Assembly: GCA_019246575.1 (NCBI GenBank) | Contig: JAFAQG010000489.1 | Location: 1 to 15,990 of the forward strand | Length of the DNA: 15,990 bases | Origin: Acidobacteriaceae bacterium | Lineage (GTDB): Bacteria > Acidobacteriota > Terriglobia > Bryobacterales > Bryobacteraceae | Direction of reading: 5' to 3' | Part shown: positions 1 to 7,207 of the stretch, in pieces | Layout of the letters: every line of letters begins with the position of its first letter | Numbering within the stretch: position 1 is the stretch's first letter | Program-made: the position numbers and the translations under genes | Notes under the pieces: generated by a model | The model's database searches: none | What the model saw: only the letters and a program-made list of their open reading frames with translations | Told to the model about the DNA's origin: nothing

Positions 1-376
1 CCGCGGCAACGGCGCTCTGCTCGGGATTCATTTCCGCCGAAGCAATACTCTCGTCCACTTGAGTCGGCGGTTCGGCTGTCCTCGGCCGGCCAGCCATTCG
101 CCACACAGCACGCGCCAGAAACGCGCGTTCATCGCTAATCCGCTCCCATGCGCCGCTTCGATACAGCTTCAAGAAGATCTGCTGCACCACATCGTCGCTG
201 TCTTCGACATTGCGTAAGCGCGCGTAGGCGACGCGGAATACGAATCGTGCCTGCCGCTCGACGAGCGCAGCAAATCGAGCGTCCCGCGAAGACGCACACT
301 CCTCCACTCGCTCCAATCCCCGCTCCCGGAACGGAATTTGCTCCTGAATCCCGATCGCTGCGTCAGGCACTCTCAT
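1..376 (-). CDS. ECF-type RNA polymerase sigma factor, N-terminal part (cut by window edge)
   Basis: Reading the minus strand from the ATG at 376 gives about 125 open codons to the window edge, with no stop. The product begins MRVPDAAIGIQEQ. Region 2 of a sigma-70 family factor follows: an ARFVFRVAYARLRN helix, then the core-binding region 2.2 signature DSDDVVQQIFLKLY, then AFLARAVWRMAG. A charged, Pro-rich linker follows, and region 4 must lie beyond the window. Such factors direct RNA polymerase to a small regulon. The start is uncertain: no clear ribosome binding site precedes 376, and TTG or GTG codons a little downstream, behind GGGGA/GGAG, are alternatives. It is divergent from the TPR gene at 450 with only about 70 bases between, so the two may share a control region. 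No anti-sigma gene is visible. Family assignment is fairly secure; subgroup is not assignable. Confidence 0.8.
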   Translation of the reverse strand, partial: MRVPDAAIGIQEQIPFRERGLERVEECASSRDARFAALVERQARFVFRVAYARLRNVEDSDDVVQQIFLKLYRSGAWERISDERAFLARAVWRMAGRPRTAEPPTQVDESIASAEMNPEQSAVAA

Positions 377-449
377 CAGCTAAGACCGCGCACACGCACC
401 TACTGTTCACTTTTCTCACGAAGCATCCTGCCGCTGTTAGCATGAAGGC

Positions 450-1634
450 GTGAGATTGTGCGTCTCGCCCATTTTGTTCTGTTTGGCTGTCGTTCCCTCC
501 CGGTCCGCAACCGTACTTGTGATGCCGTTTCACAACAGTTCGCATTTCTCCGATCTGAATTGGGTGGGCGAAAGCATCTCCGAGACTCTCATGACGGAAT
601 TTAGCGGCGCGAATGAAATTGTGCTCAGCCGAACTGTGCGCGCCGAAGCGATGCACCGCTTGTCCCTGCGGCCCGATGCCGATTACACCAAAGCCACGCT
701 GATCCGTATCGGGCAAACGGCCGATGCCGACTATCTGTGCTCCGGCAGCTTCGATATAAATTTGCCACCCGAAAGCACGCAGCCGAAAGACAGCTCAATC
801 CGAATTACCGCGCAATTTATGGATTTGAGGAAAATGCATGACGGCCCTGAGATTTCGGAGGCGGGAAAACTAACTGAGTTGGCGCGTCTCGAAGAACACC
901 TGGCCTATGAATCTGTCAAATATCTCGAGCCGCACGCCAATCTGCGCCTCGAAGATTTCCTGTCTCCGCAGAAAACATTTCGTCTCGACGCCGAAGAAAG
1001 CTACATTCGCGGGCTGATGTCGGCCAACAAAGAGCAGAAACAAAAATGGTTTCTTCAGGCGGCCGCGCTCGACAGCAAATTTCCCGGACCCGCGTATGAG
1101 TTGGGCAGAAGTGCTCTCGAAGAAAAGCAGTATGCACAGGCGATCGATTGGTTTCGTCGCATCCAGCCAACCGATCCCAGTTACATCGAAGCGCGTTTTC
1201 GGATGGGGCTAGCGGCATACGGAGCCGGAGACTACTCGAGCGCAGCTCTCTATTTCCGCGAAGTGGCAAAACCGTATCCGCTCAGCGAAGTCTACAACGA
1301 TCTGGGCGCGGCGGAGAGCCAATTGAACCAACCCGCTGCAGCCGAAGATTTCCGCCGGGCGCTCGAATCGGACCCCAACAACCCCACCTATCTTTTCAAT
1401 GTAGGCGTGGCGCTACTGAAATCGAACTCCTACGACGAAGCCGCGAAGCGCTTCCAACAAGTGTTGGCTCATGAGCCGAACGACGCCGAAGGTCGCGCTC
1501 TGCTCGATCGTGCCCGACGCCGTGAGCCTCTTCCGCCCGGCTCAAGCGCGCCCGCGCAGCGCCTCAAGACCAGCTTCAATGAGACCGCGTTCCGGCAGCT
1601 GAAGGCGATGCTGCGAGCGAAACGGGCCGAGTAG
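450..1634 (+). CDS. Exported TPR protein with FlgO/TolB-like N-terminal domain
   Basis: A 394-residue product with a short hydrophobic export signal (about residues 4-20). The next part, about 21-165, opens with TVLVMPFHNSSH and continues LNWVGESISETLMTEF. This is the pattern of FlgO/TolB-N/CsgG-like domains often fused to TPRs. Residues about 212-350 hold roughly four tetratricopeptide repeats, for example AYELGRSALEEKQYAQAIDWF, RFRMGLAAYGAGDYSSAALYF and YLFNVGVALLKSNSYDEAAKRF. TPRs are protein-binding scaffolds, so an envelope-side assembly or sensing role is an inference. The start could be GTG 450 or the in-frame TTG 456. GAAGG at 444-448 is too close to 450 but well spaced from 456. It is the first gene of the plus-strand block. 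The phosphatase gene follows 65 bases later with its own probable promoter. Confidence 0.82.
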   Translation: MRLCVSPILFCLAVVPSRSATVLVMPFHNSSHFSDLNWVGESISETLMTEFSGANEIVLSRTVRAEAMHRLSLRPDADYTKATLIRIGQTADADYLCSGSFDINLPPESTQPKDSSIRITAQFMDLRKMHDGPEISEAGKLTELARLEEHLAYESVKYLEPHANLRLEDFLSPQKTFRLDAEESYIRGLMSANKEQKQKWFLQAAALDSKFPGPAYELGRSALEEKQYAQAIDWFRRIQPTDPSYIEARFRMGLAAYGAGDYSSAALYFREVAKPYPLSEVYNDLGAAESQLNQPAAAEDFRRALESDPNNPTYLFNVGVALLKSNSYDEAAKRFQQVLAHEPNDAEGRALLDRARRREPLPPGSSAPAQRLKTSFNETAFRQLKAMLRAKRAE

Positions 1635-1679
1635 CGGCGCCATCCGGCTCCGAGCTTCTGGGTTCCGCGCTTCCGCGTA

Positions 1680-1699
1680 TATAATCGGACAACTCTTTT
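1680..1699 (+). promoter_or_regulatory. Probable promoter of the PP2C phosphatase gene, very short leader
   Basis: A perfect TATAAT -10 hexamer occupies 1680-1685, inside TATATAAT at 1678-1685. The usual 6-7 base distance puts the transcript start near 1692, only about 8 bases before the ATG at 1700. No purine-rich ribosome binding site lies between them. The -35 region (TTCTGG near 1656-1661) is a poor match, so an activator or a relaxed promoter is possible. The -10 match is seen; the start of transcription and the short leader are inferred. Confidence 0.5.
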
Positions 1700-2416
1700 A
1701 TGCTGGAGGCTTTCGGTCTTTCTGACCCAGGCTGCGTTCGGACCAACAACGAAGATTATTTCATCAGCGACGCGGAATCCGGCATCTTCATCCTGGCAGA
1801 CGGTATGGGAGGTGCGCAGGGCGGGGAATATGCTTCGCGCATCAGTGCCGAGCGCCTGTACGAATTCCTGCTCTCGAGCCCATCGTCGAACGGCGCGGAC
1901 GCGCTCGAACGCGGGTTCATCGAGGCAAACTTAGCAGTCCGTGAAGCAGCAAAAAGTAACGCCCAGCTCGAGGGTATGGGCACCACGCTGGTCGCTGCGC
2001 GCCTCATCGGGCCCGACCAGCTTCGTCTCGGCAGCGTCGGCGACAGCCGCGCCTATCTCTGTTCAAAGAACGAGCTGTCGCTCATCACGCGTGACCAGAC
2101 GTGGGTGGCCGAGGTCGGCAGCCGCCTCGGACTGAGCGAGGAAGCGCTCAAGAGTCATCCCATGCGTCACGTCCTGACCATGGCGATTGGCTGCGCGGAA
2201 GACGTCCGCGTCCACTCCCACCTTGTCTCGGTCGCTCCCGGCGATCAAATTCTGCTCTGCTCCGACGGGCTTCACGGGGTAATCGAGGAAAAAACAGTGC
2301 AGAGCATACTCCTTTCGGAGAAAACTTTATCCGAAAAATGCCACTACTTGATCGAAGCCGCCAATGACCAGGGTGGGCCGGACAACATCACTGTTGTCTT
2401 GATCCGTTTCGCCTGA
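1700..2416 (+). CDS. PP2C/PPM-family serine/threonine protein phosphatase
   Basis: A complete 238-residue bacterial PPM phosphatase of the Stp/PrpC type, a cytosolic metal-dependent enzyme that removes phosphate from Ser/Thr of proteins. Motifs appear in canonical order: NNEDY (16-20), FILADGMGG (30-38), EGMGTT (91-96), GSVGDSRAYL (111-120), ITRDQTWV (129-136), LLCSDGLHG (185-193) and GPDNITVV (226-233). The metal-binding aspartates D19, D34, D189 and D228 are all present, so it should be active. There is no signal peptide or extra domain. Normally such enzymes oppose Hanks-type kinases, but no kinase is in this window, so the partner must be elsewhere. Its neighbours are an exported TPR protein and membrane or secreted proteins, which may be its regulatory context. 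The ATG is close behind a strong -10 box and lacks a ribosome binding site. Confidence 0.95.
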   Translation: MLEAFGLSDPGCVRTNNEDYFISDAESGIFILADGMGGAQGGEYASRISAERLYEFLLSSPSSNGADALERGFIEANLAVREAAKSNAQLEGMGTTLVAARLIGPDQLRLGSVGDSRAYLCSKNELSLITRDQTWVAEVGSRLGLSEEALKSHPMRHVLTMAIGCAEDVRVHSHLVSVAPGDQILLCSDGLHGVIEEKTVQSILLSEKTLSEKCHYLIEAANDQGGPDNITVVLIRFA

Positions 2417-2436
2417 ACCGCGGCTGCCGGAGCCGC

Positions 2437-3273
2437 ATGAAGCTTTTTGTCCAATCCATTTCCGTCCTTTTGACGGGCCTGCTCGCCACGGGTCCCATTT
2501 CTGCCCAGTCTGCCGCCGCACAGGCGCTGCAGCTCCGCATTATTGAATCGGACGGAACCGCGATGGGCGCTGCGTCGCAAACCGCGAAAGGTTTTACGGT
2601 TCAGGTTACAGACAATTCCGGAGCGGGCGTGCCCGACGCGGCCGTTGTCTTTCACCTTCCCGATTCCGGACCTACCGGCTCATTCTCCGACGGCTCGCAC
2701 GCTGCCGTGTCCTACACCGATGAAACCGGCACAGCCCATATTTCAGGCATTCGGTGGGGGCAAATACCGGGCGCTGTAGCCATCCGTGTAACCGCGACAA
2801 AAGGCGCTGCACATGCTGGAATGCTTCTCGAACAAAATTTGACAAGCAGCGCCGTACCGGCGGCTGCTTCCGAATCTGCCCAAAAGACCGAACCAGCCGC
2901 AACCGCTCCCGCCGCGTTGCCCAAATCTGAGCCGGCAACTACGACCGATTCCGCCGCAGTACAACCCGCAGCAGCACCCAAGCCCCGCACCGCCATTGAA
3001 CCCGGCATTCCCGCCGCCCGCTCCGAACGTATCGCGACCGCCGCTGCCCCTTCGGCCACCCTCGGGCCCTCGGTTTCTATCGTTAACGGGCCTACTGGCG
3101 AAAAGATCCGTTCGAGTAGCAGTAAAACAAAGTGGATTATCCTCGCTGCCATCGCGGCCGGGGCTGGAGCTGGGGTCGCGATGATGGGCAAGGGGAAATC
3201 GAGCTCGTCCGCATCCAGTTCGTCCACTAGCCCGACGATCGGAACGCCGTCCATCAGCATCGGCCAGCCGTAA
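2437..3273 (+). CDS. Membrane-anchored protein with Ig-like (Big-1-type) domain and Ala/Pro linker
   Basis: 278 residues. A signal peptide (1-23, ending ISAQ) is followed by one Ig-like domain at about 30-135. Its pattern FTVQVTDNSGAGVPDAAVVFHL, with TDETGTAHISG later, matches bacterial Ig-like group 1 or carboxypeptidase-regulatory-like folds. A low-complexity Ala/Pro/Glu linker runs over about 138-205. One transmembrane helix (232-249, WIILAAIAAGAGAGVAMM) ends in GKGK and a Ser-rich tail. Signal peptide plus a late helix predicts an exported domain held to the inner membrane by a flexible stalk. GGAG at 2429-2432 is well spaced from the ATG. It starts 20 bases after the phosphatase stop and is probably cotranscribed with it. 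No enzymatic motif is seen; a structural or sensory role is inferred. Confidence 0.75.
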   Translation: MKLFVQSISVLLTGLLATGPISAQSAAAQALQLRIIESDGTAMGAASQTAKGFTVQVTDNSGAGVPDAAVVFHLPDSGPTGSFSDGSHAAVSYTDETGTAHISGIRWGQIPGAVAIRVTATKGAAHAGMLLEQNLTSSAVPAAASESAQKTEPAATAPAALPKSEPATTTDSAAVQPAAAPKPRTAIEPGIPAARSERIATAAAPSATLGPSVSIVNGPTGEKIRSSSSKTKWIILAAIAAGAGAGVAMMGKGKSSSSASSSSTSPTIGTPSISIGQP

Positions 3274-3311
3274 ACACGCTCAGCGCCGAACGCCACCCCA
3301 CAACGACCGAT

Positions 3312-4127
3312 ATGAATCCTAAGATGCGGTGCACCTTACTCCTCCTCTGCCTGGGCGTCCTCCTGCAAGCACAGGTAAACGCGCCCCGGGTAGGATTTAT
3401 CCGGTCCTCCGACGCAACGATCCGGCCCGTTTACGGCCTCTCCGATTCCTTCATCCTCGGGCAACCGGTGCTCCGGTCAGCCGTGGCCGCGAGCTTTTCT
3501 CACGCGGGTGGAATCGTTGCGGCAGCAGGTCAAATTCAGATTCTCGGGAGCGACGGCAGCCTGATAGCGGAATACCCGGCGGCGGAATCTCAGCCGCTCG
3601 TACACATTGACGACCAGCTCTCGACGGCTATCGCTTGGCTGCCCTCTTCCGGCGTCATTCTGCACTGGAACGGCGAGTCCTTCGCGACAACCGCAGTTTC
3701 TGCACCGCTGCCGGAAAACGTGAGCTCGATTCGCGTTTCTGGCGCAAATGCGAATCTACTCGTCACAGCCGGAGGAGCTGTCTCCGAGCTCACCATCGCA
3801 CTCGATTCCGGGAATATCGTCTCTGAACATCTGCTGGCAGACGTAAAATCCCCCGCAGTCTACTATCAAAGATTCGTTCTGTACGCGGACAAGAAGGACC
3901 TTCAGATTGAAGCCGCTGACGGGTCGCTTCGTACTGTCCACCTTCCGGCATCTGGCGTTTCCATTGAGCCTGCGGGCGCCGAATGGCTGCAGGTCGTTTC
4001 CACGGATGGGCACCAGAACTGGCTTCTTCACTTGACCAGTACGGCGATCGAGCTATCCGAATTGCCCGCGCCAGCGACAGCCCCGCATCGGCCGTCCGCG
4101 GCAGTGCTCATCGAGGGCGAAAAGTGA
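3312..4127 (+). CDS. Secreted protein of unknown function, beta-rich
   Basis: 271 residues with a clear signal peptide (MRCTLLLLCLGVLLQAQ, cleavage near residue 21). I do not recognise the family. The mature part is rich in short beta-strand stretches separated by Gly/Asp turns, such as GGIVAAAGQIQILGSDGSL and YADKKDLQIEAADGSL. These resemble blades of a beta-propeller, but no diagnostic repeat signature can be read with confidence. There are no transmembrane segments after the signal and no catalytic motif. No good ribosome binding site precedes ATG 3312, and the in-frame ATG 3324 would also leave the signal peptide intact. The gene's stop codon overlaps the next gene's GTG start (GTGA, 4124-4127), which implies coupled translation and a functional link with the choice-of-anchor-D protein. 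Confidence 0.65.
   Translation: MNPKMRCTLLLLCLGVLLQAQVNAPRVGFIRSSDATIRPVYGLSDSFILGQPVLRSAVAASFSHAGGIVAAAGQIQILGSDGSLIAEYPAAESQPLVHIDDQLSTAIAWLPSSGVILHWNGESFATTAVSAPLPENVSSIRVSGANANLLVTAGGAVSELTIALDSGNIVSEHLLADVKSPAVYYQRFVLYADKKDLQIEAADGSLRTVHLPASGVSIEPAGAEWLQVVSTDGHQNWLLHLTSTAIELSELPAPATAPHRPSAAVLIEGEK
4113..4117 (+). promoter_or_regulatory. Ribosome binding site that sets the start of the choice-of-anchor-D gene
   Basis: GAGGG lies six bases before GTG 4124. That GTG opens directly into a signal peptide (VKTLLAAALLCAAAARAQ). The longer frame beginning at ATG 3983 would add 47 polar residues before the signal peptide and would lie wholly inside the preceding gene, so GTG 4124 is the better start. 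Confidence 0.75.
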
Positions 4128-5962
4128 AAACGCTCCTAGCTGCCGCCCTCCTCTGCGCGGCCGCCGCGCGTGCACAGGATCTCTCGGTCGTCATTCATGA
4201 CCCGACGGGCAATGTCGCCGATCAGCCACTCCCGGCCAGCTACCAGTTCCTTGCCACGCCCGTTGGCGGCGGAAACAGCATTGTCTTGCGAATAACCAAT
4301 ACGTCCGGTTGGCCGATGCAGATCGCGACAGTTCTCGTCGGTAGCAGTTCCGGGTCGTCAACGCTCAGCCCCGACTTCACGGTCACGGGCGTTGCCGTCG
4401 CGAAGACGCTTGCCCCGTCTTCCGGATTCGAAGACGTCACCTTGAACTTCAACCCGACCACCACAGGCACGCTCACCGGGTACCTCCAAGCGTTCTACCA
4501 GGTTCAAAAGAACGGCTGCGATCTTGCGAGCAATAACCCCAATACTCAATGCACTGCCCAGAGCGCCGCGCTATCGACGGTTCAGGGCAGCGCAACGGCG
4601 CCGCAAACGCTGCTCAGCTATAACGGAACGGTCCTGTACCCGAACGCAACTGCACCCCTGAATTTCGGGAACGTTTCAACGAGCGCAACGTCCTCCATCA
4701 CCTTCAACATCTCGAATCAGAGTGCGTCGACAATCGCTGCGCCGTCCGTGTCTATACAAGCGTTCGGTAGCAGCGCCTTCAACCTCGATACCTCGGCACT
4801 ACCCGCCTCCATTCCGGCCGGCTCGTCTGGTTCGTTTACGGTGACGTTTGCCCCCGGACAGACCGGCCTTACCACAGCCACGCTCGTAGTTGGGTCCCTG
4901 CAATACCCGATCAGCGGAACCGGCGTGGTGTTCGCGGACATTGACGCGCTTCAAATCTCATATACCGACAGCACGGGCGTGCGCACGTTGCCCCAAGCCG
5001 CAACCCCTATCAATTTCGGAAATGCCATTGCGGGCACGACGACTCCAAAAACGCTCGCATTCACCGTAACTAACCCCGTGACTGCGCTGAATGCGGTTAC
5101 TCTGCAGACGATTGCGACGACGGGCGCAGGGTTCTCGCTTTCCGGAGTTCCAGGCATGCCGGTCACCATTTCTCCGGGTCAGTCGATTACGTTTCAAGCC
5201 GCGTTTTCTCCCGGGGCCACGGGCACCTACACCGGCGCGCTTGCGATCGGTACGCGACAGTTTTCTCTTACCGCCAAGAGCATCAACTCTCTGCTCCCAG
5301 ACGCGTCCTTCGTGCTTGATGTTCAGCCCGTAACGAGCCAGCACCAGGTACACTTGACAATTCAACTTGCGGCCACTTCGACGATCGACGCGATCGGGCA
5401 ACTCGCGATGACGTTCACACCCTCGGTTGCGAATGTCGCTGATGATCCAGCCGTCATGTTCGTGTCCACCGGCGGTCGTCAAACGCAGGTCAACGTCGCC
5501 GCAGGTTCCCAGAGCGCTACATTTAACGGCCAACCGGCCATCACATTTCAGAGCGGAACCACCGCGGGCACGCTCACGCTTACCCTGACGTTTCCGGACA
5601 AAGCACCCCTGACGCAATCGTTCACGATCGCACCCCAAACTGTGCAGATAACGTCAGCAACAGCGGTTCGTCAGAACCCCAACCTGGTGGTCACGCTTAC
5701 CGGGTTCGATAACACGTACAGCGCCGGTAAGCTCTCGTTCAACTTCTACGACAGCGGCGGCAAGCTGCTGAGTCCGAGTCCGATCGACGTCGACGCCTCC
5801 AATGCGTTCCATCAGTATTTTTTCGTAAACAACCAGGCTGGCGGCGCATTCTCGCTACAGGCCAGCTTCCCTGTCACCGGGGACATAAATCAAATCGGGT
5901 CTGTTGCGGTGAATTTAAGCAACTCAGTCGGGCCGACGCCGAAATCGCAAAACTTTCAGTAA
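4124..5962 (+). CDS. Secreted choice-of-anchor-D (ASPM/SPD-2/Hydin-like) multi-Ig protein
   Basis: 612 residues from GTG 4124, chosen for its ribosome binding site, its signal peptide (1-18) and the 4-base overlap with the upstream stop codon. Three tandem Ig-like domains follow. The first, about 20-160, carries two cysteines, C132 and C143, that may form a disulfide. The second is about 170-268, from LNFGNVSTSATSS to YPISGTGV. The third is about 290-385, beginning INFGNAIAGTTT. Repeats of the type NFGNV..., SFTVTFAPGQTG and ITFQAAFSPGATG are the hallmark of choice-of-anchor-D/ASH domains. A further beta-rich region (390-612) ends without a recognised anchor or sorting motif. The composition is Ser/Thr/Ala-rich with few charges, as for extracellular adhesin-like proteins. 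A surface or matrix role is inferred. It is the last of five tandem genes, 32 bases before thiD. Confidence 0.85.
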   Translation: MKTLLAAALLCAAAARAQDLSVVIHDPTGNVADQPLPASYQFLATPVGGGNSIVLRITNTSGWPMQIATVLVGSSSGSSTLSPDFTVTGVAVAKTLAPSSGFEDVTLNFNPTTTGTLTGYLQAFYQVQKNGCDLASNNPNTQCTAQSAALSTVQGSATAPQTLLSYNGTVLYPNATAPLNFGNVSTSATSSITFNISNQSASTIAAPSVSIQAFGSSAFNLDTSALPASIPAGSSGSFTVTFAPGQTGLTTATLVVGSLQYPISGTGVVFADIDALQISYTDSTGVRTLPQAATPINFGNAIAGTTTPKTLAFTVTNPVTALNAVTLQTIATTGAGFSLSGVPGMPVTISPGQSITFQAAFSPGATGTYTGALAIGTRQFSLTAKSINSLLPDASFVLDVQPVTSQHQVHLTIQLAATSTIDAIGQLAMTFTPSVANVADDPAVMFVSTGGRQTQVNVAAGSQSATFNGQPAITFQSGTTAGTLTLTLTFPDKAPLTQSFTIAPQTVQITSATAVRQNPNLVVTLTGFDNTYSAGKLSFNFYDSGGKLLSPSPIDVDASNAFHQYFFVNNQAGGAFSLQASFPVTGDINQIGSVAVNLSNSVGPTPKSQNFQ

Positions 5963-5994
5963 CTTTCGCAGCCGGATGCGTTACCGTTGGGAAT

Positions 5995-6801
5995 GTGCCC
6001 ACGGTTGCCCTAACCATCGCCGGCTCGGATCCGTGTGGCGGAGCCGGCATTCAGGCGGATCTGAAAACATTCCATCAGTTCGGAGTGTATGGTGAGGCCG
6101 TGGTAACGCTGTTAACCGTTCAAAACACTCGGACCGTTCCGCGTGTCGAAACGGTACCGCACGACTTCGTCGCCGAACAGATCGAAGCCGTAATCAACGA
6201 TATCCCACCCGATGCTGCGAAAACAGGCGCGCTCGGAAGCGTTGAAATCGTCGAAGCTGTTGCGGAGCTGGCCCGCGATTTTGAATTTCCTCTTGTCATC
6301 GATCCCGTGATGATGAGCAAACATGGCGCGCGCCTTGCCTCTCGCGATGCCGAAGAAGCGCTAAAACGCCTGCTGCTAGGATCGGGGCGCTTGGTTACGC
6401 CCAATATCCCGGAAGCCGAGTCCCTCACCGGCATGCAGATCGAAACTGAATCGGACATCCGCGAGGCGGCCGCCCGCCTGCTCGATCTAGGAGCGACAGC
6501 GGTTCTCATCAAAGGCGGCCACCTCTCAGGTGACCCGATCGATTTCCTGCTCGACGAGGATGGATTTACGCGGTTCACGGGCAGGCGTATCGACACTCCG
6601 CATACGCACGGAACGGGTTGCGCCTACTCGGCCGCCATCACTGCCTGCCTGGCTTTGAACTATGAGCTACGGGAAGCGATCTCCACGGCACGGTCGTTTG
6701 TCGAAAACGCGATTGCAACTGCACCGCATCTTGGCGGCGGTCAAGGCCCTATCAATCACTTCGCGCACGCGGCCAAAGCGGCAACGGCAGGCTATCGCTA
6801 G
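5995..6801 (+). CDS. thiD: Hydroxymethylpyrimidine/phosphomethylpyrimidine kinase
   Basis: 268 residues, full length for ThiD. It phosphorylates hydroxymethylpyrimidine and then its monophosphate with ATP, giving HMP-PP for thiamine synthesis in the cytosol. Ribokinase-fold signatures are clear: IAGSDPCGGAGIQAD (8-22), VIDPVM (101-106), VTPNIPEA (134-141), IKGGH (172-176) and the anion-hole/active-site segment THGTGCAYSAA (204-214). C209 sits at the catalytic cysteine position. The start is GTG 5995 behind GGGA at 5988-5991; the protein begins PTVALTIAGSD, as in the family. No other thiamine gene is present, so it appears unlinked to a thi operon. Only 32 bases separate it from the upstream surface-protein gene. 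Readthrough from that block is possible, though a functional link is unlikely. I see no TPP riboswitch in the short gap. Confidence 0.95.
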   Translation: MPTVALTIAGSDPCGGAGIQADLKTFHQFGVYGEAVVTLLTVQNTRTVPRVETVPHDFVAEQIEAVINDIPPDAAKTGALGSVEIVEAVAELARDFEFPLVIDPVMMSKHGARLASRDAEEALKRLLLGSGRLVTPNIPEAESLTGMQIETESDIREAAARLLDLGATAVLIKGGHLSGDPIDFLLDEDGFTRFTGRRIDTPHTHGTGCAYSAAITACLALNYELREAISTARSFVENAIATAPHLGGGQGPINHFAHAAKAATAGYR

Positions 6802-6818
6802 ATTGACCTCACTGTGCG

Positions 6819-6854
6819 TCAAATCTGCGCGAGGGCGATTCCGCTGAGATTTGA
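6819..6854. terminator. Inverted repeat between convergent genes, weak terminator candidate
   Basis: TCAAATCT at 6819-6826 pairs exactly with AGATTTGA at 6847-6854 across a 20-base loop and is followed by TTTGTCT. It lies between the ends of thiD (plus) and the small membrane protein gene (minus). The stem is AT-rich and the loop is long, so a strong intrinsic terminator is doubtful. The remaining sequence of 6802-6889 shows nothing else I can name. Confidence 0.25.
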
Positions 6855-6889
6855 TTTGTCTCGGCGGGCAGCTATTGCGAGGTGGAACG

Positions 6890-7183
6890 CTACATATTTA
6901 TACGCTTGCTCTTGTGCTTCTCGAGATACCAGCAAGGGGTCTCCCCGAAGTGCGGAAATAGAGAATATACACACCGCTGATCGCTTGGTGTGTCTAGAAT
7001 AAACTCGGTTCTGCCGTTCTTCTGCGGAACAGCCAGATACGGCTGCACGTGAACTGTGCCGAACTGTGGCCGTCGATTCGGAATACGGAAACGCAGGGAC
7101 AGGTAATCAAGTACGTACGCCAGCGCCAGCAAGGTGAGCATTGCTACCACCGCACCCCCGACCGCCCTGCTCAGTTTTCGCAC
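6890..7183 (-). CDS. Small membrane-anchored protein of unknown function (Cys-LFPH-CWYL core)
   Basis: 97 residues, GTG start. An N-terminal hydrophobic helix (about 8-26, GGAVVAMLTLLALAYVLDYL) is followed by a basic segment (RFRIPNRR). The soluble C-terminal part contains YLAVPQKNGRTEF, then RCVYSLFPHFGETPCWYL. Its two cysteines, C71 and C84, flank an LFPH motif. From memory, short proteins with this arrangement recur in Acidobacteriota as conserved hypotheticals, but I know no assigned function. The paired cysteines on the likely periplasmic side could form a disulfide. AGGAG (7195-7199) lies ten bases before the GTG, inside a small inverted repeat GCAGG-N6-CCTGC. The gene follows the broken aldo/keto reductase by 24 bases on the same strand. 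The coherent TM-plus-motif architecture argues for a real gene despite its size. Confidence 0.7.
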   Translation of the reverse strand: MRKLSRAVGGAVVAMLTLLALAYVLDYLSLRFRIPNRRPQFGTVHVQPYLAVPQKNGRTEFILDTPSDQRCVYSLFPHFGETPCWYLEKHKSKRINM

Positions 7184-7207
7184 TGCAGGTTAACTCCTGC
7201 CTGCGTT

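Noticed and set aside
384..408. GTGAAC-N16-CGGTC on the minus strand, resembling an ECF-type promoter for the sigma gene
   Set aside because: It is only a loose match to ECF consensus boxes, and the implied transcript start would fall at the start codon. This is too weak to annotate without transcript data.
3240..3273. Ser-rich tail of the Ig-like protein as a sorting signal
   Set aside because: It lacks LPXTG, PEP-CTERM or similar motifs. It looks like a flexible low-complexity tail after the membrane helix.
2712..3296. 194-codon minus-strand frame opposite the Ig-like protein gene
   Set aside because: Its Ala/Val/Gly-rich product mirrors the low-complexity Ala/Pro coding of the plus-strand gene.
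4958..5638. 226-codon minus-strand frame opposite the choice-of-anchor-D gene
   Set aside because: The product is Arg-rich with no domain, and the plus strand encodes clear repeated Ig-like domains.
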